64,000 nt of DNA from Lyophyllum atratum. Lineage: Eukaryota; Basidiomycota; Agaricomycetes; Agaricales; Lyophyllaceae. How positions within the stretch are numbered: the first letter of the stretch is position 1; every line of letters begins with the position of its first letter. The stretch covers positions 62,001 through 126,000 of the forward strand of contig JACGCN010000025.1 in the NCBI GenBank assembly GCA_014905825.1. The letters are read 5' to 3'. This document shows, one piece after another, positions 15,520-34,412 of this stretch. The notes beneath the pieces are model-generated. The model worked only from the letters and a program-made list of their open reading frames with translations. It ran no database searches and had not been told where the DNA came from. The translations under genes were made by a program, and so were the position numbers.

Positions 15520-16511
15520 TACGAATCGTTGTAGTGGGTCGATGTGATGGCGGTCTCTACGACTCTTGGGTTGACCAGGGAAAACTCACTGTGGCCCTAG
15601 GCTCGAACCTGGTCACCTCCTCACTAAATTTCACTGTTGACTGTCTGTAATGCTTTTACGACACATAGGCTGACAATGACAAGGCGGTCCAGCTGGCGGC
15701 TCTGACTCAGTGATGAAGCCATGTCGGCAATGGAATCGTGATCATGAGCGCTCTGACGCCGTCCTCCGTTTCATACAAAAGTCCTTTGAGTCCATCAAGT
15801 CGCGTACTTCAACTCAGTCGGGGACATGTCTTGAGACTTGTGACCAGCGCCAGCATGAGGCATTATTTTGTGGAGATTTAGATGGTAAGATCTCATGTGT
15901 TTTTCCTGTAGCTTTGGAAAGCTATGTACATGATCCAGCGGGGGACTCGCTCCTTATAAGCACGAGTTCTATCACCTCTTCCTAATCCCTGGCATGTCGC
16001 ACTGCCTCGGCGGGCCTGGCGCGGCGGCGTCTGGACAAGACAAATATGGTTAATACCACCGAGCACAATATTTTCCTCTCCATGGTTAAGTGGGTGGAAG
16101 GAGGCCTCGTTTTGGAAACGATCACTGGGATGAGTGACAATGGGGCATATAGGATGTGTTGTAGGTACCCTCAGAAAAGTGTTTGGAATGGAACAACGTT
16201 CAATTGCGAGGCGTGAGTTGGTATCGCTTACGCTATCTAGACTTTTGTATACACTTCTTCATCATCGTTTGGAACACATTGACAGATTACGCGGAACGTA
16301 GCCATAGTGGTCGTTCCTGTATGGTCATGATGAATTTGTACGCTCGGATTGAGCACGGTGTAAGGTGTAAGGACTAATATTGTAATGTAACTTGTAAGGA
16401 TAACTTAATAATGGAAGAGAAGGGGGGCAGGGTATTCATGATCAAAGATGTGATGCAGGGTATAAGGATCTTCCAATACCCATAGCCTTGCTCTAAGCCG
16501 TTTGCGGCTGA
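15520..16511. other. Intergenic, no gene supported
   Basis: Nothing recognisable. A T-arm-like string near 15600 was examined and rejected as a tRNA. Weak open frames have no domain content. Confidence 0.45.
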
Positions 16512-17056
16512 CTATTTGCTGCAAGTGAACTGAGCCTCGGCAATAACAGCCTCCTTCCCCAGCAATGACGTAACGATAGTCGGGTCCGTAAACTCGGCGA
16601 CACTTTGGATCAACTTGTCGCTCGTGAACGTGAAAGAGAAAATGTATTCGTTCTTCCATGGAAGCCCATGCAAAGTGTGTCCATCGGCAGTTGTCTGAGA
16701 TTATTCGTCAGTCAAGTGTTGAGCTGTCAGAGAAGTTAACGAAACCCACGTAGAACTGGATGGCGTCTGGTGTTTCGATGATATTTTCAGTTGTGGGCAA
16801 TGAAATCTACGAGTCCTTCATTAGGGTAGAAACAGTGATAAAAATGATGTGAGCATACGTTAAAGGTTTGGATAGGAGCGGATTTCAAATCTGCCAGGAG
16901 CTGCGTCTTGTTGCGGTTCGGCACGCCTAAGGACGCAGGGCGGACGATACTGACAAAGTTGTCTGGAGTCAGGGCAGATAGCTGGTCGAGGTTCATATCG
17001 TTAGTGGCAGTGATCCATGCGAAAGCAAGAGCGAGGTGGTTGGAGACAGCGACCAT
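16512..17056 (-). CDS. Small NTF2/SnoaL-like fold protein
   Basis: Three exons encode about 147 residues: MVAVSNHLALAFAWITATND, then DQLSALTPDNFVSIVRPASL, ending in EYIFSFTFTSDKLIQSVAEF and a short tail with one Cys. The pattern of an N-terminal helix followed by FVSIVRP and a late FSFTFTSDKLIQSVAEF strand pair is typical of fungal SnoaL-like or NTF2-like small proteins. Introns begin after TFN and after IQFY. Family members bind small hydrophobic molecules or act as isomerases, but no substrate can be assigned. Both the start at 17056 and the stop at 16512 are clear. Confidence 0.65.
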
Positions 17057-18057
17057 GATGTGGAGTGTTCTTGGGTGTAGTGGAAGTAGACGAGTCGGGT
17101 GATGAATAAAAATCTACATTTCGCGCCTTTTAACATTGCGGTCCAGCTGAATGAAAGCGCGATGCATGGGGTTTGCGAACTGGACGCTTGACAGCACTTT
17201 TGACAAGCGTGAAGATACCCGGAGTAGCGGTTATGGTCGCGTGAGGACACCTGGTTCGGTTCTTCCTGATGCATCGCTACGAGAGCGTAGAGCCTCCCCT
17301 TATACATTGCTCCGGAGATTAAGATAAATTGCCAGTGTAAGGCAAAAATAAGACAAACGGTATGACGAATCGATGACCTTTCGTCGGTCTGAGAAACGTC
17401 TACCAAGTACCGCGGGTGGGTGGGATCTTACAGTAAAGCTTGTAACCACCAGAGGCGATGAAACATCTCGCTTTCACTTGATACAAATCTCGACCGTTCA
17501 GTGAGCCTCGAGGAGAGTGGTCCGGTCAGGAAGGAACATCAGAACGTAGTCGCTAGATCATGATCAATGCAAGAAGGTTTATTTCGGATATAGGCAGATA
17601 TCTGAATCAACGCCTCGCTAAATGTGAAACTGAATGGCTGCGATCCTGTACGTTATGCTGCCTGACTGAGAGATGAATGTCACTCAGGATCGTCCAACGT
17701 GGGTTTTCGAATATTTACCTAGTTTCTCTTTCGAAGCTTTAGGAGCTTGCCGATCATCCTTGTCTGAATTTATACCGCAACCACTCCAGAAAGCAACACC
17801 CAAGAGGCTTGTTATTAAAGGCAGGAGCAGTCGTAGGGTCATTTACAAGTTGATATATAGGCTTTCTAACGTAGTATGTGGCAGGGTGTGCTTCGCAACT
17901 TGGCTAGTTACCAAGCATGCCTTATATGACTGTTGACAAGGTCAGTGGTCCAAGCCTACGCAAAGATGTCAGCGGAGCGAGAAAGATAGCTGGGACAAGG
18001 GACATACCATCCAAATAAGCCATATCCCCTCGACCTTTCACAGTCCAAATAATCGCT
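17057..18057. other. Intergenic, no gene supported
   Basis: This contains the promoter of the SnoaL-like gene and the 3' region of the acidic-protein gene. Open frames seen here have no recognisable content. Confidence 0.4.
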
Positions 18058-18572
18058 TCAGTCTGAGACGGATAGCGAATCGTTGTCGGTATCAGTCTCT
18101 TCGTCTGTGGCGAGTTCAGGCATCTGCTCGTCATTGGAATCGTCCCGGTCGTGGAATGTCGTGTCGTCAGATGGTCTATCGCAGTGGTGATGATCTGGAG
18201 TGCAGTCGTCGCATGCAGAAGTCGACGAGACCTTCAGATGATCTCTTTTCCACCAAATCTCAGTGATCTGCGAGTTCAAGGAAGAATTAGACGCGGAAGA
18301 GAAGTGCTAGAACCTCCAAGACTTACTTCAAGGGGTTCATCTTCTCTATCAGAATCGGAGACTTCGGTGTCTTCATCGCCGGCTGACGATATCTGCACCT
18401 GTAAAAGTTTAGATGCTAGTTCATCCCAAGATGACTTGGATTCGTCAAGCATGAGGAATGTTTCTTCAAGCTCAGGAAGCTCATCCGGTAACTCGCTCCA
18501 AAGGAGACGACGTGGTTGACCAAATTTCGGTGCTTCATAGACAGCCGACGTGGAGCAGGATGGTTCGGGCAT
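18058..18572 (-). CDS. Acidic hypothetical protein
   Basis: Two exons (18327-18572 and 18058-18267) with clean GT-AG borders encode 151 residues. The first exon contains SELPDELPELEETFLMLDES and an acidic stretch around DEDTEVSDSDREDEPLE. The second begins ITEIWWKRDHLKVSS and becomes very acidic toward the end (ATDEETDTDNDSLSVSD). No domain, signal peptide or membrane segment is visible. The low-complexity acidic composition suggests a disordered nuclear or cytosolic protein; function unknown. Confidence 0.5.
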
Positions 18573-19531
18573 CGTCTTCAGAAGTGGTATGGGGTACAGG
18601 TAGGGGGAGTTTTGGACGGGAGGTTTGAAGGCCTTTTTCGTTTAGAATGCCCATGTTGCAGTCTGCAGGATTTATACACAACGGAAGTGTATTGTTCCAA
18701 ATCTAGAGGTTGGGTACAATAGGTCGATAGTACCCATCAGTCCTTTTGTAGTCGTCAAACCGACGGACGGCCAAGGAAGCCGGCAGCATGATAGATCAAG
18801 AACGGATAGGGTGCTAAGCAGATAACAAGGAAAAGTCCCTGTAAGATGACCAGTCATAGCTATTGTTCGCATTAGGCGAGATGTTCGCTCGTCGATTGCT
18901 CCTGGATCACCTGAGGGCACTGGCATGAAGGTGGCATTAAATTCGTCTGCCCCGAACATACAGGATAGAGAATCAAAGCAAAAAAGGTGAGCACGGAAGC
19001 CTTGGGGTATGTATCGCTTGGGAGGACGGACGAGCCAAAATGTAGTGGGAAACCAAGTTTGGCACTAACGTCCCTTTTTACTGGTACGGAAGTACCACGT
19101 GCACGGCAAACGTTGATCCGTCGCCTACTAGCCGTTCCGGATTCGTCGTCTTGGTTCGTTGTTCGTTGTCCCTTTTTTAGGACAAGGCCCTCTCACGCTG
19201 ATGCCAAAAACATTCGCGTATGGACGTTCTTAGTATGAGGCTATCCCATTTTTGTGATTTTTCTCAACGTTCAAAACTTTCTTCAGACCGTCGCCAGCGG
19301 CCAGCGTAGCTTTTGGTTTCAGAGACCCTAAATAAAATAAGTATGATGTTCATAGTTTAGAAACTAACTTGAGGAAATTTGAGGCGTTTTCCGCCGTTTT
19401 GCACCCTCTGACACACGGACAATAACGAACAACCTATCCACCATGGTTGTCACTTCCCTTTCCGTAGGAGTGGAATTCCTCTTGACGGAGTTACGAATGT
19501 GTCTGGTGGAGCGTCGAACTAAGTACACAAT
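18573..19531. other. Intergenic, no gene supported
   Basis: This lies between the start of the acidic-protein gene and the 3' end of the protease gene. Open frames near 18672-18959 (-) and 18987-19238 (+) have no domain content. Confidence 0.4.
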
Positions 19532-21173
19532 TCATCTTGGAAGAAAAGTGCTCACGGTTTGTGCAAAGCCCAAAGTTTTGTTTCCAGCGTCCCACGTCGA
19601 ATAGTAATGTTTCAGCAGTGATCCACCAATGACTGGGTCGAATTCAAAGTCGAAGGAATTGATTACAGTCTGGCAGAGGGAATGATTGGATGCGAATGGT
19701 CCGACGCTCAGCTCCGTTGACGGAAGAGTCAGATTGAAAGGCTTCCCGGATGTGGATGGGAATGTGAAGTTGATGACAGCCGGGAGAGACTTTAAATGGC
19801 AGCAGGGTATCCCATACGTTCCGGGAACCACTGGATTTGCGACGATATCGGGAGAAATGAGAGCGTATATAGTCTGAAAAGTTAGATATGAATGAGGTGT
19901 GGCTGCCAACAGACTCAGCCTACCTCAGTCAAATTCTTTGGGAACACGAGATTGCTGGTCCCAGTGTCAAAGATGAATCTTTGCGCCTGCGAAAGGGATT
20001 CGGTCGTTTTTCCGTTCACCGAAATACCGGCGGAAAGGAGGGTCCAAGCACCGCTGTTCGACTGGACGGGACTAAACACTAGAGGTCCTTTGAACTTCGA
20101 GTGGTCAATGCCACCCAACGTCAGTTCCGCGTGTCCAATCGACTTCGGCGTCAAATAGAAGCTGAAAAGCGCTACGGACGGCCATGGTATTAGCATAAAA
20201 CATAGTTATGGAACATATTATCTTACCTGGTAGTCCTTGAGCAATTAAACTTCCAAAAAATGATTCGGGCTCCGTTCCCAGACCCATAATCCCATCAAAT
20301 GGGTCGGCACCAAACGCGCTTGACGGACGATGAGTGGAGATTGAATCGAGACATGAGAGCATAACTCACGGGGATTGACTGCAGCGTGAAGTTATGGTAG
20401 GCCAATTGATGATCTTTCGCAAAAGGAACAATAACAGGAGAGACGCACAAATTAATGAGATAGAACGGGACATTGGGTACTGCTAGCCCCCCGACAGATA
20501 CCGTGTCGGAGACCTCAAACATTGTCATAATCCAATCAGGTTCGCTCTGCAAAAGCAGCAAACTTGTCAGCAGAAGCGCGATTTGTAAAACGGAGGTTTG
20601 GTATTATCGTACGCTGTTGGCTGGCGTAACCCCAACGCCTGTGGCAAACTGGAGGTAGAGACCATCCCCATTGTCAATATATTTATACGTCGAGCTCTTG
20701 TCCCAATCGAAGATATGCTGCTTGGAGCAGCCTGATGTGCAATTCTTTCCTGCAGCAGGTTGTTAAAACGTGATGGAAAGTCAAGAAGGCAGTAAATGGA
20801 CCTGGGATCTCAAACGTGTCAGATCCAGTATCGAATACCACGGTGAAGGTCTGCGGTGGAGTTCCGACTACAAACCCAGTAAGTTGCATTAATAATAATA
20901 TGCGAAGTAAACCAACATACCTTGAACTTCACCATACCACCTAGGTAGATGTGATGTCAGCATGTTCTCCAATGATAATCTCCCTTGAACTTACTGGAGA
21001 TCTGTGCCATGAAAATAGTTTAGAAGTGGGACATTGCTTGCTTTTGGCGATCTCCTGCTCAGTTTGCCTCGTTGGTCAAGAGAACGAGAGCGTAGTGTGA
21101 TCTTCGTGGGCTCCTCAAGTCCCGCTACGGTCACTGGGACAAAAGCCAGTATCAGCCATGTAAAGAGGTGCAT
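19532..21173 (-). CDS. Secreted pepsin-like aspartic protease (A1 family)
   Basis: An aspartic endopeptidase of about 430 residues in many exons. It starts with signal peptide MHLFTWLILAFVPVTVAG, then a propeptide with basic sites (SRRSP). The first catalytic motif is VVFDTGSDTFEIPG; the second is FIFDTGTSNLVFP. GADPFDGIMGLG, TLGGIDHSKFKGPL and FDPVIGGSLLKHYYSTWD are the usual A1 landmarks. Where the flap tyrosine normally stands (the YGDGS region) this protein appears to read YIDNGDG, which is unusual but depends on my alignment. The last residues are uncertain: reading through gives a stop at 19532, but a GTGAGC donor after FAQT could add another short exon. Confidence 0.85.
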
Positions 21174-21612
21174 GACTGGTTGAACAGAAGATGCAGTTGC
21201 CTCGAGGGTTCGTCAAAGTCGGGTGTATGATATGGTTGTCAAGTTGGCTTTTGACTGGGGCGATGCAAGGTATTTATCTGTTTCAAGCTGCTTTTTCGTC
21301 ATCAGATCAATTGACTGCGCCGCCTAATTCTTGAAAGCAAAGCAGGGATGCGAACAAGCGCCGCAGTTTGGAAATTGCAAGGGGAAGGCTCGGGCAGCGC
21401 AGTTCTAAATCTGGAAGGCAACTTCCGACTTACCGACCTAGACACTGAGCCAGGTGGCGTTCCATTGTGAGTCTCGCCTCAGCCTTTTCAAAGGATGATC
21501 TAGCTCAATAGGTGACGTGCGGCTATTCTACATGATGGTGCTTAAAAACATAAGGAAAGCTAGATATAATGCATGCCGCAAAGGAAAACAAAACGCGACG
21601 CTTCGACGTCTT
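21174..21612. other. Protease promoter and RPB1 3' region
   Basis: The region upstream of the protease start and downstream of the RPB1 stop. No gene is seen. Confidence 0.45.
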
Positions 21613-28360
<6,748 letters not shown>

Positions 28361-29963
28361 GATGAGAGAGTATGGGACAACGAGGTTGGCTTCGAGTAGG
28401 GCAAAGGTTGATCAGGGGGAGGAAAAAGGGCTGAAAAATGTCGTAAAACGGGTCAAAGCAAGGTATTAGCGCGATTGGCGAGTGAAGGATAGTGTTCCGT
28501 AGAGTTTTGAGTAGATTCAAATGAAGTTTTGCGTAGAGTTGAAATTTTGACGACACGAGCCAGAAAAACGAAGAAAAGACGGGAAAAGTCGAGCCAAGTT
28601 GAGGCTTCGGGGGTCGACGTATGTGTCGGTCTACCGGACCAGTTTGGACGGGCAGAGAGTGCGATTACACCGCTTGCTGGTCGATGGTCGAAACGCGTAT
28701 GGTGGTTGAGGGACAACCAACGATGCGCTTACTTTTCTGACTCCGCTACAATTTCTGTTCGGATCCGCCGTTGACACACTGCCACAACCTCATTCCTCCA
28801 CATTCCTTGGACACCTCTAAACCAGAACATGTACTCTTCAACGACCCTGGCGTTCCACATATCCCACATATCTAGTCTGCGTACTCCGAAGAAGCAACTC
28901 TGGCCTTCTTGGAGCTTGATTGTCTTGATAAGCAGCCTATGTTGATCACCTGACCTCCTCTTTTGAACCCTCTTGGACCTGTTCGACCTGTAACCTGAGC
29001 TTAGACTGCCTCTGACCCTCTTTTGCTCGTGTGCAAGCCTTATACGAACATCTGGACCCTTCGTGAAGGTGGGGCGCCTCGTCCACAGTGGTTTTCATAC
29101 CCAATTTGGGTGTCGATCCACTTCCAGTCATGGCCAACCCACATTACCATACTCCGGACTGCACGACGGAGGAGTGGCATTCGCCATTCTTCTCAAGGCT
29201 CTATTCAGATACGAATCTTCTAAGCCCAGCTGGGATCTGTTTTCGCCACGGAGGCAATGCTCAACGTGAGCTGGAATAATATGTGATCAACAATCCGCTG
29301 GACCTGCTCGCCCCGATCTATGGAGCGCTTTGAAGGATCAATTTGGTCCTATTCCGTCTACGGCCCCTCCGAGCGCGCAAAAGAGGAGAGTGGGAAAAAA
29401 AAGGACGATTGTCATAAGTTTGTGGAAGAGATTCGGGACATTCTTTGACCGACACAAAATGGATCTAGTGTTCTTATTCTAGACGAGGGCGGGCAGCTAG
29501 GCTGCAACAACACCCTTCAGCCTTCCCGTTGTAGTCATGCCTGATCCTGTTCAAAGCTACTCTCGCTCGCTTCCCCGCGATAGGCTCCGCTTCGGACCCC
29601 CGCGCTCGTACAAGAGTGATCAGGGCGTGCGTAAGCTGTTCCTCATGTCGTCCACGACGTTGCCATCGGCTTTTAATTACCGCGGCGGCCCGATATATAG
29701 TACAGGAGTCAGTCTGTAGCCCCGGTCTCGTTTGCAGCTACCCGTGCGAACCACGGGATGAGCCAGGTTAAGATGTATGTGGTGTATGATAAGTGTTTAG
29801 GATAGATACGAGTGCGTCTAACGAGAATTCATGCCGTAGTCATGTATGCCCGAAATCTTGTGGGTGTAACCCTGATCAGGTATGTATGCGCACCAGGTCA
29901 CCGCCAAACAAAGGATATTCCGTCCCGACAGAGCGGCCGCGACGTTCTGGTACCCGCCTGACA
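28361..29963. other. Region between divergent RPB1 and Med9-like gene
   Basis: About 1.6 kb with the RPB1 promoter on the left and the Med9 promoter on the right. Around 28830-29290 the composition looks partly coding on the + strand, but stops interrupt every frame and no domain is recognisable. It may be a decayed gene. Confidence 0.4.
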
Positions 29964-30447
29964 ATGGCGACGAATCCCCTACCCACAAGTCTCTACGAAA
30001 GTCTCCTCCTTAAGCTGGTGACCGTCCTTGAGCTAACCCAAAAATCGGAGGGCATCGTCACTCTACAGGCGAAGCAGGCTCTTTTGCAAGCGGTGTGTCA
30101 AGATGCTAGTACACGGAACAAGTTAATGCCTGACGCGATTATCTTCCTTCCTAGACCAATGATTTCAAGAATTCTATCAACCAAGCTAAGGAACTAGCGT
30201 CAGACCTACCCGGTGGTGAAATGCTTGTGCAGGACCAAGACGATGTTATAGAGATGCTGGAGAAGCTGAGGGAAAGGAAACGGTATGTCAGGGTTCATAT
30301 CTTCTCAGATCGTCCTTCCATTCCTGAGTCATTCCCAGGAAACGGTTGGCTCATTTCTCAGCAAGACCATTAGAGTCGAGAGGATTTTCCGGGCCTGAAG
30401 ATAAGATGGAGATCGATTCCATGGCGTCGACACCATTCCACGAATAG
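29964..30447 (+). CDS. MED9: Probable Mediator complex subunit 9
   Basis: Three exons (29964-30092, 30155-30282, 30339-30447) join in frame to 121 residues. The N-terminal SLYESLLLKLVTVLELTQKS and the helical middle FKNSINQAKELASDLPGGEM followed by QDQDDVIEMLEKLRERKR resemble basidiomycete Med9 (Cse2), which sits in the Mediator middle module and bridges regulators to RNA polymerase II. The short length and two-helix coiled-coil character fit. The Ser/Pro-rich tail has no domain. The call rests on remembered family character and is not certain. Confidence 0.6.
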
Positions 30448-30966
30448 GGCCGCTCTGCATCCATTAGATGTGGCCTATGAGGCTTACTACTCGTGCCCGG
30501 TAAAATGCCCGATTTTCTCGGCGATACCTGCCCAGTAGTTTGTATCACTGTTCCTCTGCCGGCGTCCCACACGACACGCACTTCAGCTGTCGTACCAAGA
30601 CGAACGGTGCGGGTGTGGGGAGACGCCATAGGTGCAGGCGACGAGTTGAGATGTCCGGATGCCTCCAAGTCCCAGCCCTATCAGGGAAGGGGCTGAGAAT
30701 GAAGAGCAGCAGAGCCCTAGAGGCTTCGTGGGGGCAAGGAGACACCACATTTCGGCGTTGGTTGTACGTGAACCTCCACTTACCTTGTCAATGAGAACGC
30801 GTGTAATGAGAACATGTTTTCCTGAGAGTGTAGAAGTGCAAGACATTCGCGTGACGGCCGCGTGTCCTTGTACTGAAAGCCCTACCGACAAATATAAGGC
30901 TACATATGTAAGGAGAATTTCAAGAATTGCAGATATTTTTGACATTTCACTTGTTTCAGAGGATTA
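30448..30966. other. Gap between convergent genes, with a doubtful - strand ORF
   Basis: This separates the Med9-like gene (+) from the CLF1 stop (-). An open frame starting at 30945 (-) begins MSKISAILEILLTYVALYLS and could splice to a second frame ending at 30351, but that would overlap the last Med9 exon. The strand and reality of this gene are unclear. Confidence 0.3.
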
Positions 30967-33766
30967 TTACGAGGCGTCAGAGGAACCTTGAGTGTTGATG
31001 TCTTCTCCCTCGTTCATGGACGCGTCTGGCGTGGGTTTCTGCGACTGCGATTCCTTCCACGCATGTGCCATTTGCAAGAACTTGAACGACGTAGGGTTGG
31101 CCTCCCGTTCATCGTCCGGGAACGCATATTCCCAATCTAGAAGAGAAAAGCATATGTAAGACGCATAAACCAACGACTAGCGTTAGGCGACACGAACCTT
31201 CCACGGCCTGCTCATGCGTCTCGTCTACTTTTCTCCTCCTAACCACGACAGGCATCATACCGTCGACCCGTGCAACATCACTTGGAGAGCCTTCCGTTTC
31301 TTCAAACTTCTTCCACACGGTTAATAAAGCGAGGCGCTGCGGAGAAGTGTTGATAACACAACATTCGAGAAGTAAGCAAAATGTTTCGAACCTCGTGCAT
31401 CAACCCCTGGCGCTTCAGGTCGTTGTAACCTCGGAGGAAGACCTGCCGGGCCAGAGCTGCATCCCCAGGTACGACAGCCGATTCGCTGAGATCCTCATCT
31501 TCATCTTCTGCTTCTCGGACTTCGCGGCGCATGGGAATGGGCTCCGCCTCGAACTGCGCATACGAAATCCAAACCTTTACGTGCCCGCTGAGCTCCACTA
31601 AGCGTTCATACAGCGCCCGGGCTCGCTCCCGCTCGCCCTCTTCAATCTCAAAATCGATGTACGCCTTCCACAGTAGCTCTGGCATCGATAAGGGTGATTG
31701 CGACGCGCCAAGCTCGAACATAGCACGCGCCCGGTCAAAATCATGAAGTTGCGACTCCAGTTCGGCGTATTTGATCCATGCGGCCGAATTGCTTGGATCA
31801 TGCTGCAAGCGGAGTACTGAGTCAGCTTTGGGCAAAAGTACAAGATAAAAAGACATAAACACCTCTATGAATTTCTCATACAGCTGTCGCGCCCGATCAA
31901 ACTCGCGTAGCTTGGAAAAGGTATTCAATGGATGGAGTGCGCTTTATGTCTTTTTTACTCACCTCGATTTCCAGGTCAATGTATCCTTTGAACAGCTCCT
32001 CTTTGGGACACATTCCGATACTCGTCCCTAGGATCTTACGAGCAGCTGGTAGGTCCAAACGACGTACTTCGAATTTGGCAAACATCAGCCAGAGTTTTGC
32101 AAACGTGAACTGCTTGTGAGGGACCAGAGTAACGGCTGTTTGGTATATCTGCCGTGCACGAGTATAGTCCTACTCCCACAGCATGGGGAGTTGGTACAGA
32201 GAATACAGAGGAAATGAAACATACCTTGGTTTCGATCTCTTCGAATAGCGCGTAATCAAGCCATAGGAAGATATATCGTCTCCAATGCCGCTTTTCTGTA
32301 CCGGGCGGAACCTGGGCAACTGCACGTTCATAGACCTCCCGAACACGTCCTGCCGCGGCCTCCTTCTCTTCTGGTGTCGCACCCGCGTTTACGAGGTCGC
32401 ACCACGCTTCCTCCTCCAAGCGAGTGTAGTCGAACCAAGCCTCGTAATTTTGGCCATCATGGGCCAGCTCATCCTCGTATTGGATTCGTCGCTTCCCGAG
32501 CACCGTGTCTTCAACGGTACTGCTCGATCCATGCTGCTTCTCGAACTTGGTATAGGAGGCATACAAAGCGGCCGATTTTGAACGCGGAATGCGCGATAAG
32601 GCAAACTTCACGGAGGTAGGGTGAGTCGTCATGCATCATGCAGTGCACCGTATGCAAACAATTTTACCTTGTAGACCACCCGTGCCCGCTCATACTCCTT
32701 TAACCTAGTTTCCATCTTCGCAAACGCGCTGAACACCGCTTGCGCTTTCTCGACCTGCTCCTCATCATCTCCATAAAATTCCAACGCAGTTTGGAATACC
32801 TCCCTCGCCCTGTCGAGCCTGCCGCGCTCTTCCTCAAATTTACCCCATTTGACCCATACCCGCGGCTCTGGCCGGATTGCAACCCATCGCTCATAGATCG
32901 TACTGGCCCTGTCGAGCTCCTGGTACCGCTCCTCGAGCTTGATATATGCCTGCCAGGCCTTGTCGTCTGGCTCCCATATCATCCACCGCTCAAACACCTG
33001 TCGAGCGCCCGGGACGTTCTGCAAGAGTTCCTCTAGGTAAACGTACTTGTACCACAGCTGATCGACCCGAGGCAGCAAAGTGACGGCGCGATCGAAGAGG
33101 TTACGCGCGTGCTGCACGTTTCGCGATTTGAGCTCCATTTCGGTATAGCTGAGCCATAGCTGGACACTCTGGGGGTCGACATCGAGAGCGCGTTCAAAGA
33201 TGGATCGAGAACGAGCGAACTCGTTTTGGCTCGCCTAAAATGCAAGGTATTCAGAAAGAAAAAGACCTTAATAATCTAGAACTGAGCACTGACCTCCCAA
33301 TTGGCGTACTGTAGCCATTCTTTGCTAGATTGACATCGCATGAGATCGACGACTGTCACATGTGGTATGCGATACATACATGCTGCCCTTTGTTCTTCGG
33401 ATACGTTCTTCAAACTCCTTCCTTTTCCTCCCTCGATACTCGTGGAGTTCTTCGAAATCTTCAACCCGCTGTTTTGGAGCGCAAAAGGCGGTTTCTTGCT
33501 GCCCTTGAGCCTACACAAGCCCAATCAGCCATTCTGTCCCTGAACGAAGAGCAGTAGTCCGCAAGTACTTCTCTTAGGAGTTGCTCTGCTGTAATCTAAA
33601 ATATAGAGACGTGATGGTTGTTCAGTTGGGTCGGTGTTTCAAGGCTCCACCACTCACTTGAATCGCAGCTGGTGCCCTGTTCTTAATCCTACGAGTAGAT
33701 GTATACTGTTAGGGCGCTGCATGACGGAAACGATCGGTTCTACCTTGGTGCACGTCCGTCCTGCAT
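30967..33766 (-). CDS. CLF1: Pre-mRNA splicing factor Clf1/Syf3 (crooked neck)
   Basis: A HAT-repeat (half-TPR) protein of about 750 residues. It belongs to the NineTeen complex, where it scaffolds spliceosome assembly and activation in the nucleus. The start is in a tiny exon (MQDGRAPR), spliced to [10 protein letters not shown] and [10 protein letters not shown], the conserved Clf1 N-terminus. [20 protein letters not shown] follows. Repeats of the form W..Y..(F/L)E...A R..(F/Y)ER run through the whole protein, for example [20 protein letters not shown] and [20 protein letters not shown]. The tail has [20 protein letters not shown] and an acidic end. Many short introns are in phase. No break was found. 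Confidence 0.95.
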
Positions 33767-33878
33767 CTTTGCGTTCTGGAGGGAGTCAAGTTGTCAGTCA
33801 TTGGGATTCGGAAATACTCGAGTCAACAAGGTGACGTCGTACAAACAGAGCCAACCATACACGCCCACAGACGCCCAC

Positions 33879-34362
33879 ATGTCGTCGGGGCCGTCGGCCC
33901 GTCCCCTTCTTTCCCTCGTCTATGCTTGTAAGTTATGGATCTAACTCTCCGATATATCATCTGTAAGGAGTTGAGCGTGGAAGTTGCGTGGAAGAACAGT
34001 GTTCCCCTTCTTATCACCACAACCTGCGTATCAAGGGACAGGTATGCGTGTCTTGTAAATTTCCCAGGTCATTCGTCTTGGCTCACCTTTTGCATGAAGG
34101 TAGAATGATTGTCTGGTGTAACATGAACACTACCTTTGGCAGTCGTGAAGTTTATCTGTCTTCGTTATCGACTGAAACCGAGATCATCTTGTGTGCTTGG
34201 GCCATCTTCAAGTCGTCTTCGTTCTATGTGGAGGAGAAGCGGTCCGCGCTAAATGTCAATTTTGACGTTTCGATACATTGCCTTCAGTACCCCATTCGAA
34301 AGGCACAGCGCTGCCATCTGTGCCGTGATGGTGGCTTTTCACCTGGTATTCGCATGATATAA
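33879..34362 (+). CDS. Possible small gene of unknown function
   Basis: An ATG at 33879 opens MSSGPSARPLLSLVYA, followed by a good GTAAGT donor. Downstream, one open frame to 34362 has protein-like composition (SSLSTETEIILCAWAIFKSS). I could not build one satisfying splice form: the simplest join after the first exon soon meets a stop. It is divergent from CLF1 with about 110 bases between starts, which favours some real transcript here. No family recognised. Confidence 0.3.
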
Positions 34363-34412
34363 ATGAGGTCACATAGCGAAGTACATTCAGGCTACAAGTC
34401 CCCTTCCCAAGG

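Noticed and set aside
15580..15640. T-arm-like string (GGTTCGAGCC on the - strand) suggesting a tRNA
   Set aside because: The T stem has a mismatch and no D arm, anticodon arm or acceptor partner can be drawn around it.
28830..29290. Possible gene between RPB1 and MED9
   Set aside because: Protein-like pieces in more than one frame, but stops interrupt all of them and no splice model or family fits.
30351..30945. Two-exon - strand gene between MED9 and CLF1
   Set aside because: It would overlap the last MED9 exon, has no recognised domain, and the + strand is also open there; kept only as a note.
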